Origin: Paenirhizobium cremeum
GTDB taxonomy: Bacteria > Pseudomonadota > Alphaproteobacteria > Rhizobiales > Rhizobiaceae
Reading direction: 5' to 3'
Assembly (NCBI RefSeq): GCF_022884085.1
Contig: NZ_JAGGCS010000006.1
Location: 1-39,529, forward strand
Length of the DNA: 39,529 bases
Of this stretch, positions 23,185 to 32,068 are shown piece after piece (within the stretch, counting starts at the first letter, position 1; every line of letters starts with the position of its first letter). The position numbers and the translations under genes are program-made. A model generated the notes under the pieces. The model saw nothing but the letters and a program-made list of their open reading frames with translations. It had not been told where the DNA came from and did not search any database.

Positions 23185-25008
23185 TCACTCATCCCCCATC
23201 TTCAGCGCTGCAATAAACGCTTCCTGCGGGATCTCGACCTTGCCGAACTGGCGCATGCGCTTTTTGCCTTCCTTCTGCTTTTCCAGAAGCTTGCGCTTGC
23301 GGGTGGCGTCGCCGCCGTAGCATTTCGCGGTCACGTCCTTGCGCAGCGCCCGCACCGTTTCGCGGGCGATGACCTTGCCGCCGATCGCAGCCTGAATCGG
23401 GATCTGGAACATGTGCGGCGGGATGAGTTCCTTCAGCTTTTCGCACATGGTGCGGCCGCGCCGCTCGGCGGCGGAGCGGTGGACGAGCATCGACAGCGCA
23501 TCGACCGGCTCGCCGTTGACGAGGATCTGCAGCTTGACCAGATCGCTCTCGCGATAGTCCGCGAGATTGTAGTCGAAGGAGGCATAGCCCTTGGAGATCG
23601 ACTTGAGGCGGTCGTAGAAGTCGAACACCACTTCGTTGAGCGGCAGTTCGTAGGTCAGCATGGCGCGATTGCCGACATAGGTGAGCTCGGTCTGGATGCC
23701 GCGGCGGTCCTGGCAGAGTTTCAGGATGCCGCCGAGATAGTCGTCCGGCGTCAGGATCGTCGCCTTGATCCACGGCTCGCGGAATTCGCGAATCTTGACC
23801 ACGTCAGGCATGTCGGCCGGATTGTGCAGCTCCTTCTCTGTGCCGTCGGTCAGCGTCAGCTGATAGACGACCGAGGGCGCGGTCGCGATGAGATCGAGGT
23901 CGAATTCGCGGGAAAGGCGCTCCTGGATGATTTCGAGGTGCAGCAGGCCGAGGAAACCGCAGCGGAAACCGAAGCCGAGGGCGGCGGAGGATTCCATTTC
24001 GAAGGAGAAGGAGGCGTCGTTGAGCCGCAGCTTGCCCATGGCAGCGCGCAGTTCCTCGAAATCGGCAGCGTCGACCGGGAAAAGGCCGCAGAAGACCACC
24101 GGTTGCGCCGGCTTGAAGCCCGGAAGGGCCTCCGCCGTCGGGCGCTTGTCGTCCGTGATCGTGTCGCCGACGCGGGTATCGGCCACTTCCTTGATCGAGG
24201 CGGTGATGAAACCGATCTCGCCGGGGCCGAGGCTGTCGACATTCACCATCTTGGGGGTCAGCACGCCGACGCGCTCGACCGTGTATTTCGCGCCCGTGCC
24301 CATCATGCGGATCTGCTGGCCCTTGGTCAGCACGCCGTCGATGATGCGCACCAGAACCATGACGCCGAGATAGGTGTCGTACCAGCTGTCGACCAGCAGC
24401 GCCTTGAGCGGCGCGCTCTCGCCACCCGTGCTCTTCGGAGCCGGTAGCTTGTGCACGATGGCTTCCAGCACGTCCGGAATGCCGAGGCCGGTCTTGGCGG
24501 AGATCAGGACCGCCTCGGATGCGTCGATGCCGATCACTTCCTCGATCTGTTCCTTGATGCGGTCGGGTTCGGCGGCCGGCAGGTCGATCTTGTTGAGAAC
24601 GGTGACCAGTTCGTGGTTGTTGTCGATCGCCTGATAGACATTGGCGAGCGTCTGCGCTTCCACGCCCTGGGAGGCGTCGACGACGAGCAGCGACCCCTCG
24701 CAGGCCGAGAGCGAGCGCGACACTTCATAGGCGAAGTCGACGTGGCCGGGCGTGTCGATGAGATTGAGGATATAGGTCTCGCCATCCTTGGCCTTGTAGT
24801 GCAGACGCACCGTCTGGGCCTTGATGGTGATGCCGCGTTCGCGCTCGATGTCCATCGAGTCGAGCACCTGTTCCGACATTTCGCGTTCGGCCAGGCCGCC
24901 GGTCAGCTGGATCAGGCGGTCGGCGAGCGTCGATTTTCCGTGGTCGATATGCGCGACGATCGAGAAATTGCGAATATGGTCGAGGGGCGTGCGGTTCTGT
25001 GTGCTCAT
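23185..25008 (-). CDS. lepA: Elongation factor 4 (LepA) GTPase
   Basis: A 607-residue translational GTPase. G1 [11 protein letters not shown]2/G3 ([14 protein letters not shown] and [12 protein letters not shown]), G4 ([13 protein letters not shown]) and G5 (SAKTGLGI) are all in place. The LepA-specific C-terminal domain is present ([94 protein letters not shown]). It acts on the ribosome, favouring back-translocation or initiation fidelity. Start 25008 ([14 protein letters not shown]) is chosen because the family starts there. Confidence 0.98.
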   Translation of the reverse strand: MSTQNRTPLDHIRNFSIVAHIDHGKSTLADRLIQLTGGLAEREMSEQVLDSMDIERERGITIKAQTVRLHYKAKDGETYILNLIDTPGHVDFAYEVSRSLSACEGSLLVVDASQGVEAQTLANVYQAIDNNHELVTVLNKIDLPAAEPDRIKEQIEEVIGIDASEAVLISAKTGLGIPDVLEAIVHKLPAPKSTGGESAPLKALLVDSWYDTYLGVMVLVRIIDGVLTKGQQIRMMGTGAKYTVERVGVLTPKMVNVDSLGPGEIGFITASIKEVADTRVGDTITDDKRPTAEALPGFKPAQPVVFCGLFPVDAADFEELRAAMGKLRLNDASFSFEMESSAALGFGFRCGFLGLLHLEIIQERLSREFDLDLIATAPSVVYQLTLTDGTEKELHNPADMPDVVKIREFREPWIKATILTPDDYLGGILKLCQDRRGIQTELTYVGNRAMLTYELPLNEVVFDFYDRLKSISKGYASFDYNLADYRESDLVKLQILVNGEPVDALSMLVHRSAAERRGRTMCEKLKELIPPHMFQIPIQAAIGGKVIARETVRALRKDVTAKCYGGDATRKRKLLEKQKEGKKRMRQFGKVEIPQEAFIAALKMGDE

Positions 25009-25099
25009 GGCCTGCGCATATAGCAGCGGCAATGAAGCCCGCAAAGCGGAAAAGCAGGGATTTGTTCACCTTGAGGGGTGGATTGCCGGCCTTTTCGCA

Positions 25100-26353
25100 T
25101 CAGTGCGGTTGCCGGACGTTCTCGCCATCCGGTTCGGTGATGACGCTGGCGTTCGGCACCTGGGCGCTGCGGATCTCGAAGCCGTCGCGGCCGGTGGCTT
25201 CCGCAGGCTTCCGCCGCTGCATGCGCCAGACCACGAAGGCGAGATAGAGCAGCGCCACGCCGATGGCTGCGAAGATGAAGGTCTGCTGACCGAATACCGG
25301 CGTTGCGAGCGTGACCGCGAGCGGCACGAGCGTCGCCGAGGTGGACCAGGCAACCAGTAGCGTCGACGACAGCGGCACGAAATCCTCTGGCGCCGTGCGG
25401 TCGTTGGCATGGGCGTTCGCGACCGAATAGATCGTCTCCACCGCACCGGACCAGATTGCGAATACCAGCATCAGAAGCAAGAGGTTGTTGAAGGACACGA
25501 AGAAGGCGCTGACCGCCATCACGGTGATGAGACCGCAGGTGATGATGAGCACGACACGACGGTCGATGCGGTCAGACAACGCTCCCAGCGGATATTGCAC
25601 GAAGAGCATGCCGAGCTGCATGATGAACATCAGCATGGCCACGTCGCCCTGTGACACGGCGTTGTCGGCGGCATAGATCGGCGTGAAGCCCTGCACCACC
25701 ATTGACAGTCCGCCGGCGGCCAGAACGCCGACGAGGCCGACCGGCGAGTTGCGCCAGACCATGGGAATATTGACGCTGACATGGGCTGGCGGCGGTGGGT
25801 TCGGCAGGCGGGTGAGGCTGATCGGCAGGATGGCGAGCGCCGTGAAGAAGATGGTGGCGAGCGGCGCGAGATTGCCGTCGGCCGGGATCTGCCCGAAGAT
25901 CCAGGCCCCGGCGCCGAGCCCGATGACATAGGTCATGTAGAAGAACGACATCGCCTTGCCGCGCCATTCGTTGGATGCGGCATGGTTGAGCCAGCTCTGG
26001 GCAATGATGAAATTGGTATTGCCCGCCGCTCCGTAGAGGCCGCGTCCCAACACCCAGAAGATCGGATTGACGCCAATGGCAATCAGCAGGGCGCCAAGGG
26101 TGACCAGCGCCATCGAGGCGGCAAAAAGCCGTGCATGGCCGACACGGCGGATGAGCGGCCCGGCGACCACGCAGCCGATGAGCCCGCCGAAGGCGACCGC
26201 GGTGATGGCCGCGCCGGCGGCCCAGGAGGGCGCTCCGGACCGGGTGAGCACGAAGGGAACATAGGCCGACATCACGCCGTTGCCGAGCGCCACCGCCGTC
26301 ATCGAGACGATAATGCTGGCAATGGAAAGGGGGGAATTCCTGCGGTTCTGCAT
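25100..26353 (-). CDS. MFS transporter
   Basis: A 417-residue major facilitator transporter with about 12 membrane helices. The YfcJ/YcaD-like pattern is visible: an initial helix IASIIVSMTAVALGNGVMSAYVPFVL, GLIGCVVAGPLIRRVGHARLF (loop 2-3 motif), and LFVQYPLGALSDRIDRRVVLI (loop 8-9 motif). The C-terminal 40 residues are hydrophilic and cytoplasmic. Substrate unknown. It is 91 bases from the lepA start, same strand, and 112 bases after the nitrilase gene. The promoter should lie in 26354-26465. Confidence 0.9.
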   Translation of the reverse strand: MQNRRNSPLSIASIIVSMTAVALGNGVMSAYVPFVLTRSGAPSWAAGAAITAVAFGGLIGCVVAGPLIRRVGHARLFAASMALVTLGALLIAIGVNPIFWVLGRGLYGAAGNTNFIIAQSWLNHAASNEWRGKAMSFFYMTYVIGLGAGAWIFGQIPADGNLAPLATIFFTALAILPISLTRLPNPPPPAHVSVNIPMVWRNSPVGLVGVLAAGGLSMVVQGFTPIYAADNAVSQGDVAMLMFIMQLGMLFVQYPLGALSDRIDRRVVLIITCGLITVMAVSAFFVSFNNLLLLMLVFAIWSGAVETIYSVANAHANDRTAPEDFVPLSSTLLVAWSTSATLVPLAVTLATPVFGQQTFIFAAIGVALLYLAFVVWRMQRRKPAEATGRDGFEIRSAQVPNASVITEPDGENVRQPH

Positions 26354-26370
26354 GATTTTTCACGGGCTTG

Positions 26371-26397
26371 CCGGCCGGAGCGAAATGGTCCGGCCGG
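26371..26397. terminator. GC-rich hairpin between nitrilase and MFS genes
   Basis: Perfect 9-bp arms CCGGCCGGA / TCCGGCCGG with a 9-base loop, after the nitrilase stop on the minus strand. No U-run follows, so it may be a weak terminator or another structure. Confidence 0.45.
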
Positions 26398-26465
26398 TCC
26401 GCACACTAGCCGGCGCCGCGCAAAAGGCAACCGGCCCGGCGGGCGCATTCGCGCCGGTTTTCCGG

Positions 26466-27338
26466 TCAGACCGAAAACTGTTCCGGCCAGTCGCGGCGGG
26501 TGGCGACCTGTCCTTCGGTACGCAGCTTTGCGACAGCGGCAAGGTCGATGGAGGTAACGAGCCAGCTGGTCGCCTCCACCTCCGCGCTCTCGCTCTCGGC
26601 AAAGACCCCGCTCGGTGGCATGCCGTAGTCCGAGGGCACGTAAAGCGCGGCGCGGCCCCGGTTTTCGTCGAGCGCCGGCGACCAAGGGGCGGTGCCCGCC
26701 GTTGGCGAGGCAAGCACGGCGAACTGGTTTTCGAGCGCGCGCGCCTGCGCGCCGATCCGCACGCGGTAGGCTCCCGCCAGCGTGTCGGTGCAGCTTGGGG
26801 CCAGCACCAATTCGGCGCCCATCTCGGCGAGCTTTCGGCTGAGCATCGGAAATTCGTTGTCGTAGCAGATCAGGATACCGAGTGTGCCGACCGGCGTTTC
26901 GAAGACCCGCAACCCCTCCGCACCCGCGGCTATGCCCCATTGCTCACGCTCGAAGCGTGTCATGACGATCTTGTCCTGATGGCCGATCAGCCCGTCCGGG
27001 CCGAAGAGCCAGGCGCGGTTGCGATATTGCCCGTCGGGGTCCCGAACGGGCGCCGAGCCAGGCTGCAGCACGACGGAATGCTTGCGGGCCAGTTCCTCGC
27101 AAAGCCTCAGCCAGTCCGGCAGCAGCGGTTGGATGCCCGCGATGGAGCCGTGCAGGTCGGAGCGAACGGCCTCGTCCAGTTGGCCGGCGAGCACGAGGCC
27201 GGCATATTCCGGCAGGAGCAGCAGTTCCGCACCCCTGCCAGCGGCTTCCTCCACCAGCTTCGTCAGGTGGAGGACGTATTCCTCCCAGGTCTCGATCAGT
27301 TCGATCTTGTACTGGCAGGCAGCGAGCGTAACGGTCAT
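26466..27338 (-). CDS. Carbon-nitrogen hydrolase (nitrilase superfamily)
   Basis: A 290-residue enzyme with the Glu-Lys-Cys triad of the nitrilase superfamily: Glu44 (LLLLPEYAG), Lys123 (IGHQDKIVMTRFE) and Cys158 (ILICYDNEFP). It should hydrolyse an amide or nitrile; members of this sub-group are mostly amidases of unknown substrate. Start 27338 is one base after the stop of the GNAT gene upstream on the same strand, so the two are co-transcribed and probably coupled. This GNAT plus nitrilase pairing is common in proteobacteria and suggests one substrate, where acetylation and amide cleavage are linked steps. Confidence 0.93.
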   Translation of the reverse strand: MTVTLAACQYKIELIETWEEYVLHLTKLVEEAAGRGAELLLLPEYAGLVLAGQLDEAVRSDLHGSIAGIQPLLPDWLRLCEELARKHSVVLQPGSAPVRDPDGQYRNRAWLFGPDGLIGHQDKIVMTRFEREQWGIAAGAEGLRVFETPVGTLGILICYDNEFPMLSRKLAEMGAELVLAPSCTDTLAGAYRVRIGAQARALENQFAVLASPTAGTAPWSPALDENRGRAALYVPSDYGMPPSGVFAESESAEVEATSWLVTSIDLAAVAKLRTEGQVATRRDWPEQFSV

Positions 27339-27339
27339 C

Positions 27340-27927
27340 TCAGAGTTTCCGGATCCAGAAGGAGAGGGGTTTTGGGCTTTCGCGGGTTTCGTCGAGGTCG
27401 CGCCAGGAGAAGGTGGTCCGAAGCTCGGGGTGATGGGCGTAGCCGCGTTTTGCCCAGAACGCATCGAGTGGCTGATAGTTTTCGGGGCGCCGCGGATGGT
27501 CTGTGGGGCGCTCGACCGCGCAGAAAGTGGCGTAACGCAGGCCGAGTTTCCGCGCCTGGGCCTCGCGGTTCTCGAAGAATTTCACGCCGATGCCCCGGCC
27601 GCGATACTGGGGAAGCAGCACGCTTTCGCCGAAATAAAAATACTGGGCGGGATCGCGGCCGGCGGCGATGAACGGCGCCTTCACCTCGTCGGTTTCGGCG
27701 GTCATTGGCGTCCCCGTCGAGGCCCCGACAACGACATCGTCTTCGATCGCCAGCACGAAGATCGAGCCCTGCGAGCGTGCATAGATTTCCATGTACTGGC
27801 GCTCGTAGTCGCTGTCGCCATGATAGAGATAGGGAAAATCGCGGAACACCGCGATCCGCAGTCGCGCCAGGTCGTCGAAGAAGGGGCTCGCGTCGCTGCC
27901 TGAAAAGGATTTGATTTCCAGAGTCAT
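27340..27927 (-). CDS. GNAT family N-acetyltransferase
   Basis: A 195-residue acetyltransferase. The acetyl-CoA binding loop is LLPQYRGRGIGVKFFENREAQARKLG (R/Q-x-x-G-x-G/A); strands before it are FVLAIEDDVVVGASTG and AQYFYFGESVLL. The C-terminus (YQPLDAFWAKRGYAHHPELRTTFSWRDLDE) binds the acceptor in relatives. Length is typical. It is directly followed by the nitrilase gene. The acceptor is unknown. Confidence 0.92.
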   Translation of the reverse strand: MTLEIKSFSGSDASPFFDDLARLRIAVFRDFPYLYHGDSDYERQYMEIYARSQGSIFVLAIEDDVVVGASTGTPMTAETDEVKAPFIAAGRDPAQYFYFGESVLLPQYRGRGIGVKFFENREAQARKLGLRYATFCAVERPTDHPRRPENYQPLDAFWAKRGYAHHPELRTTFSWRDLDETRESPKPLSFWIRKL

Positions 27928-28008
27928 AGATTGTCTTCTAGCGTTTCAATGCCGGTTATACCGTCTCGAATCATCCAATCCAAGTTTGCATGCGCCAGGG
28001 AGTTTTGC

Positions 28009-28410
28009 ATGACCGCCGCCGACACCATCCGCGCCTATTACGATGCCTTCAACGCCCAAGACATGGAGCGCTTCCTGTCGCTCCTGACCGACGATGTTGC
28101 CCACGACATCAACCAGGGCGACCGGCAGATCGGCAAGGAAACCTTCGCAAAGTTCATGGACCACATGAACCGTTGCTACAAGGAAACGCTGACCGACATG
28201 GTCATCATGACAAGCGAGGACGGCACTCGGGGCGCTGCCGAATTTATCGTCAACGGCACCTATCTCGCGACCGACGAGGGCCTGCCGGAAGCCAAGGGCC
28301 AGACCTACAAGCTGCCGGCCGGCGCCTTCTTCGAGCTGAAGGACGGCAAGGTTGCCCGCATCTCCAACTACTACAGCCTCCCGGACTGGATCCGTCAGGT
28401 TCAGGGCTGA
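28009..28410 (+). CDS. Ketosteroid isomerase-like protein (SnoaL/NTF2 fold)
   Basis: A 133-residue cone-fold protein. MTAADTIRAYYDAFNAQDMERFLSLLTDDVAHDINQGDRQIGKETFAKFMDHMNRCYKETLTDMVIMTSEDGTRGAAEFIVNGTYLATDEG and FFELKDGKVARISNYYSLPDWIRQV follow the SnoaL/ketosteroid isomerase pattern. Such proteins are isomerases, hydratases or ligand binders; the reaction cannot be given. Start 28009 follows CAGGGAG; an upstream in-frame start at 27931 is not supported. A strong terminator follows at 28448. Confidence 0.92.
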   Translation: MTAADTIRAYYDAFNAQDMERFLSLLTDDVAHDINQGDRQIGKETFAKFMDHMNRCYKETLTDMVIMTSEDGTRGAAEFIVNGTYLATDEGLPEAKGQTYKLPAGAFFELKDGKVARISNYYSLPDWIRQVQG

Positions 28411-28447
28411 ACAGACGGGCGCGGGGTACCATCGGCACTTATCACAG

Positions 28448-28477
28448 GGCGGGCGGTCATCGTGACCCCCGCCTTTT
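28448..28477 (+). terminator. Intrinsic terminator after SnoaL-like gene
   Basis: Stem GGCGGG, bulged C, GGTCA with loop TCG, then TGACC and CCCGCC, followed by TTTT. Eleven pairs with one bulge. Confidence 0.85.
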
Positions 28478-28506
28478 GCTTGTCGCTTGACTCCACTATA
28501 AGAGAA

Positions 28507-28540
28507 ATGCATTCTTTGATAATGGAATCAATGGATGCAT
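28507..28540. promoter_or_regulatory. 34-bp dyad over the start region of the XRE-cupin gene
   Basis: ATGCAT and TTGAT on the left mirror ATCAA and ATGCAT on the right around a 6-base centre; 12 of 14 arm positions pair. A TATAAG box lies just upstream (28497-28502). Likely the regulator's own operator. Confidence 0.55.
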
Positions 28541-29100
28541 GTTTCGAAAAGACGGTCGGTGAGCGGGTGAAGCGCCTTCGTGGCGAGCGCAACCTGACGC
28601 TTGACCAGCTGGCGGAGCTTTCCGGCGTCAGCCGGGCGATGATCTCGCGTATCGAGCGTGCCGAGGCAAGTCCGACGGCGGCTCTGCTGGCGCGGCTCTG
28701 CTCGGCGCTCGGTGTTTCACTTTCGGTGTTTTTTGCGAGTGCGGGGCCCGAGGTTTCGCCCATTGCCCGACGAGAGGACCAACCGGTCTGGCGCGATCCG
28801 GAAAGTGGTTACCTCCGCCGCGCCGTCTCGCCCGGCGGCACCGGTTCGCGGGTGGATGTGGTCGAGGTGGAGTTTCCACCCGGTGCCGAAGTGCGTTTCG
28901 ATGGGCAACAGGCGAGCCGCGCCCAATGGCAGCATGTCTGGCTGTTCGAAGGCGAGATGGAGCTGACGGTCGGCGACACGGTCTACACGCTTCGGCCGGG
29001 AGACTGCGTCTTCATGAATGTCGGCGATGTCCACGGCTTCCGCAACGCCACCTCGAAACCTGCCCGCTATGCCGTCGTCATCGACCTCGGCCACCGATAA
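28531..29100 (+). CDS. XRE-cupin transcriptional regulator
   Basis: About 190 residues: an N-terminal XRE helix-turn-helix (VGERVKRLRGERNLTLDQLAELSGVSRAMISRIERAEASPTAALLARLCSALGVSLSVFF) and a C-terminal cupin_2 beta barrel (VEVEFPPGAEVRFDG ... GEMELTVGDTVYTLRPGDCVFMNVGDVHGFRN) that probably senses a small ligand. Several in-frame starts exist (28507, 28522, 28531); I use 28531 because GGA lies five bases before it and the upstream ATGs sit inside the dyad and almost at the expected transcription start. The GNAT gene follows by 24 bases, so they are likely one operon and the regulator may control it. Confidence 0.93.
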   Translation: MDACFEKTVGERVKRLRGERNLTLDQLAELSGVSRAMISRIERAEASPTAALLARLCSALGVSLSVFFASAGPEVSPIARREDQPVWRDPESGYLRRAVSPGGTGSRVDVVEVEFPPGAEVRFDGQQASRAQWQHVWLFEGEMELTVGDTVYTLRPGDCVFMNVGDVHGFRNATSKPARYAVVIDLGHR

Positions 29101-29124
29101 TTCCCGCTTCCCGGAGACGCTCTC

Positions 29125-29643
29125 ATGGTCACGATCCGCATGCTTGACGAACAACAGGCGCTTGCCGCCCTGCCGGACCTTTGCGAGGTGCTGGCCGATT
29201 GCGTGGAGGGCGGCGCTTCCGTGGGCTTCATGTCGCCATTTACGCCGAAAGATGGCGAACTCTACTGGCGGGGTGTGGCCGCAGCCGTCGGCCGGCGTGA
29301 GGTTCTGCTCTTTGTCGCCGAGGTGGATGGCCGTGTCAGTGGCACGGTGCAGATCGGTTTCGCCTTGAAGCCGAACCAGCCGCACCGCGCCGACCTGATG
29401 AAGCTGCTCGTGCACCGCCGTGCGCGCGGCCTTGGCCTGTCGAAGCTCTTGATGCAGGCGGCCGAAGCCGAGGCCGCGAAGCATGGCCGCAGCCTGCTGG
29501 TGCTTGATACGGCCACTGGAGAACTCGCCGAGCAGATCTACGAAAAGCTCGGCTGGACCAGAGGCGGTGTCATTCCGGACTACGCGCTTTTCCCCGATGG
29601 TCGCTACTGCGACACCACCTTCTTCTGGAAGCGCGTCGGCTGA
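29125..29643 (+). CDS. GNAT family N-acetyltransferase
   Basis: A 172-residue acetyltransferase. The acetyl-CoA site is LLVHRRARGLGLSKLLMQAAEAEA, the preceding strands VLLFVAEVDGRVSGTVQIGF, and the C-terminal part LLVLDTATGELAEQIYEKLGWTRGGVIPDYALFPDG(R)YCDTTFFWKRV is like proteins that acetylate small amines or antibiotics. The acceptor is not known. It follows the XRE-cupin gene on the same strand and is convergent with the hydrolase gene, with only 4 bases between the stops. Confidence 0.92.
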   Translation: MVTIRMLDEQQALAALPDLCEVLADCVEGGASVGFMSPFTPKDGELYWRGVAAAVGRREVLLFVAEVDGRVSGTVQIGFALKPNQPHRADLMKLLVHRRARGLGLSKLLMQAAEAEAAKHGRSLLVLDTATGELAEQIYEKLGWTRGGVIPDYALFPDGRYCDTTFFWKRVG

Positions 29644-29647
29644 CGGT

Positions 29648-30712
29648 TCATTTTCCCGCTTGCAACGTGCGCTCGAAGGCGGAGACGATCAGGCCCGTCA
29701 GCTCCTCGTGGATGCTGGCGCGCGACCTCTTCGGGTTCTCGTTGCAGATCGGGTCGGGTTCGCCGATGGATGCCAGGAAGTTAGCCGACCCCGGCTTGCA
29801 GATGGGCAGGAAGCTGAAATGATCGGAATTGTCCACCTGCGCATAGCTGGCCTTCCGCACCTGCTTCGCCAGGTTATCCGATAGCACTGCGACCGGGATT
29901 TCGCCCGCGCTGCCGAGATTGATGAAGGTTAGCGGAATGTCTATGGCCTCCACGCTTTCCGGTTTGAACACGGTGGCAAGGCCCGGATCGACCAGCACGG
30001 CCGAGACGATGCGCGGATCGCGGTTCGATTGCTCGAAGCGGGTCCGGTCGATGCTGCGAAGATCCAGACTCTCGACCATGACCTCTTCGTTGTCGGCAAA
30101 ACCCCTTCCACCGCGGAACCACCGGCAATCCATCATCGCGGGATAGGTCTCGCAATAGCGGGCAAAGGCATCAAGATCGGCGCGCGCGCCGGCAAGTTCC
30201 ATCGCCGTGCTGCCCCCGAGGGAAAAGCCGAGGACGCCGATGCGATCCCTGTCGATACTGTCCCTGAAGCGGCTGTCGGCGGTCAGCGCGGTGACGATCT
30301 CTGAAAGATCCTTGGTCCGCTCCCAGATCTTCGGCGTGGCGGCAGGCGTGGAATCGCCGCTCGTGGTGCCAGGATGGTTGGGACCGGCGACGATAAAGCC
30401 AGCCGCTGCGATCCTTGCGGCGATCCATGCCATGCCCTCGACACGGGAACCGGAGCCATGGGACAGGAGTACGAGCGGGAAGCGGCCCCGCTCGATGGAG
30501 GCGTTCCTCAAGGCGGGAGATCCCTCGAAGATGCGGTTTTCGCCGGCGATCATCTCTTCGCCGTCACCGGCGGAAGGATACCAGACGGTGACCGCTAGCG
30601 ACCGGTCCCGTTCCGGGGAAACGATGCTGATCTTCCGGATACCGACTGTCTCGGCGGAGAATGCCGGGCAGGCGGCCAGAAGGAAGGCAAGGAGTGTGAG
30701 TTTCAATCGCAT
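29648..30712 (-). CDS. Secreted alpha/beta hydrolase (PAF-acetylhydrolase-like)
   Basis: A 354-residue exported hydrolase. A signal peptide is seen at MRLKLTLLAFLLAACPAFSAE. The alpha/beta fold has the oxyanion region FPLVLLSHGSGSRVEGMAWIAARIAAAGFIVAGPNHPG, the nucleophile elbow IGVLGFSLGGSTAMELAG (Ser), a candidate Asp in VSAVLVDPGLA and the His in VDNSDHFSF. This is the layout of platelet-activating-factor acetylhydrolase / dienelactone-hydrolase-like esterases. Start at 30712 is chosen because it gives the signal peptide; the open frame upstream is not coding. Substrate unknown. Confidence 0.88.
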   Translation of the reverse strand: MRLKLTLLAFLLAACPAFSAETVGIRKISIVSPERDRSLAVTVWYPSAGDGEEMIAGENRIFEGSPALRNASIERGRFPLVLLSHGSGSRVEGMAWIAARIAAAGFIVAGPNHPGTTSGDSTPAATPKIWERTKDLSEIVTALTADSRFRDSIDRDRIGVLGFSLGGSTAMELAGARADLDAFARYCETYPAMMDCRWFRGGRGFADNEEVMVESLDLRSIDRTRFEQSNRDPRIVSAVLVDPGLATVFKPESVEAIDIPLTFINLGSAGEIPVAVLSDNLAKQVRKASYAQVDNSDHFSFLPICKPGSANFLASIGEPDPICNENPKRSRASIHEELTGLIVSAFERTLQAGK

Positions 30713-30779
30713 GGGAGCCTTATCCTGTTTTGCTGGAGAAGGCTCCCTCTTCATGCCGCGACGGGTCTTTCGCGACCTT

Positions 30780-30811
30780 GATCGCGTTCGAGGACGTCCC
30801 CGAACGCGATC
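30780..30811. repeat. 32-bp nearly perfect palindrome
   Basis: Arms GATCGCGTTCG and CGAACGCGATC enclose a centre that is itself the palindrome GGACGTCC, with one mismatched pair: 15 of 16 positions pair. It lies between the MFS stop and the hydrolase start, both minus strand. No U-run follows on either strand. Confidence 0.8.
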
Positions 30812-30837
30812 CTGTCCGGCTGCGTCAGAGTATCCTG

Positions 30838-32043
30838 TCAGGCTGTCGCGCGCTTCTCCGTCAGGAAGTACAGGAAGGCGAGAGCCGGAAGCGCAAGGCC
30901 GATCATCGAGGCAAGCGGCCATCCGCCCTCGGCAAAAGCCCATGCGCCGACGGCCGAACCGATTGCGCCGCCGAGAAAGAAGATGGCCATGAACAGGCCG
31001 TTGAGGCGGCTGCGCAACTCCGCGCCGAGGCTGTAGATGGCGCGCTGGCCGGTCACGAGCGTCATGCTCACACCGAAATCGACGAGGATGGCGGCGAGCG
31101 TCAACAGGGCAAGCGCAAGGGTGCTGCCTTCCGGTGCGACATGGGTGACAAGATAGCCTGCCGCGACGCTGGCGATGCCGAGTGCGGTCGCCGGCTTGCC
31201 GAGGCCCCTGTCGGCCAGCCTTCCGGCAATCGGCGAGGCGATGGCGCCGGCAACGCCGGCGAGCGCGAAGAGCGCGATGCCGGCCTGGCTGAGATGGAAG
31301 GCGGGGCCGGCGAGATAGAGTGGCGTCACCGTCCAGAACAGGCTGAAGGCCGCGAACTGGCAGGCCTGATAGGCGGCGCGTCGCTGCAGCACCTTCTGCG
31401 TGGCGAGCTGAATGCCCATCGAGCGGAGAAGACCGAGATAGCCAAGATGCGTTGTCGGGCGGCGGGCGGGCAATCTTGCGGCCAGCAGGACGGCGAGCGC
31501 CACCATGACGCCGGCCGAAACGAAGAATACGGTGTGCCAGGAGGTAAGGCGGGCGAGAAAGCTCGCAACCGGCCGGGCCATCATGATGCCGATCATCAGG
31601 CCGCTCATGACATTGCCGATCACCCGCCCACGGGCGTAATCCGGCGCCAGATTGGCGGCGAAAGGTACGATCATCTGCACGGCGACCGAGCCGAGGCCGA
31701 TGGCGAGCGATGCCGCGAGGAAGGGGACGGGGCTTAAGGAAAGGCCGGCGGCGATCAGCGAAAGCGTGACAACGCCGATCATGGTGAGGATCAGCCGCCG
31801 GTTCTCGACGAGGTCGCCGAGCGGTACGAGGAAAAGCAGGCCGAGACCGTAGCCGATCTGCGTCAGCGTCACGATCAGGCCGGTGGCGTGCACCGGCAAG
31901 CCGATGGCTTCGGCAATCGGGCCGGCAAGCGGCTGGGCGTAATAGAGGTTGGCGGCGATCAGGCCGCAGGCCGCAGCCATGACGAAGGTCATTCCTGCGG
32001 ATATGCCGGGTGCTGCGGTCGGGCTGGCGGAAAGGGAGGTCAT
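30838..32043 (-). CDS. MFS transporter (drug efflux type)
   Basis: A 401-residue transporter with 12 predicted membrane helices. FVMAAACGLIAANLYYAQPLAGPIAEAIGL and LTQIGYGLGLLFLVPLGDLVENRRLIL (loop 2-3 motif) match the DHA1-like YgaY/YnfM group. AAGGA lies before the ATG at 32043; the frame remains open upstream, antisense to the TetR gene's other frame, but the family begins at MTSLSASP. It starts 25 bases after the TetR stop on the same strand. TetR plus MFS in one operon is the normal efflux arrangement; the exported compound is unknown. Confidence 0.93.
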   Translation of the reverse strand: MTSLSASPTAAPGISAGMTFVMAAACGLIAANLYYAQPLAGPIAEAIGLPVHATGLIVTLTQIGYGLGLLFLVPLGDLVENRRLILTMIGVVTLSLIAAGLSLSPVPFLAASLAIGLGSVAVQMIVPFAANLAPDYARGRVIGNVMSGLMIGIMMARPVASFLARLTSWHTVFFVSAGVMVALAVLLAARLPARRPTTHLGYLGLLRSMGIQLATQKVLQRRAAYQACQFAAFSLFWTVTPLYLAGPAFHLSQAGIALFALAGVAGAIASPIAGRLADRGLGKPATALGIASVAAGYLVTHVAPEGSTLALALLTLAAILVDFGVSMTLVTGQRAIYSLGAELRSRLNGLFMAIFFLGGAIGSAVGAWAFAEGGWPLASMIGLALPALAFLYFLTEKRATA

Positions 32044-32068
32044 GGAAAAATCCTTCGGGAGAGCAGGG

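Noticed and set aside
23167..23190. GAGTGAG/CTCACTC repeat at the lepA stop as a terminator
   Set aside because: It overlaps the stop codon, the stem is only 7 bp and no T-run follows on the minus strand.
23179..24447. Long plus-strand frame antisense to lepA
   Set aside because: The minus-strand lepA is unmistakable; the other frame has no motif.
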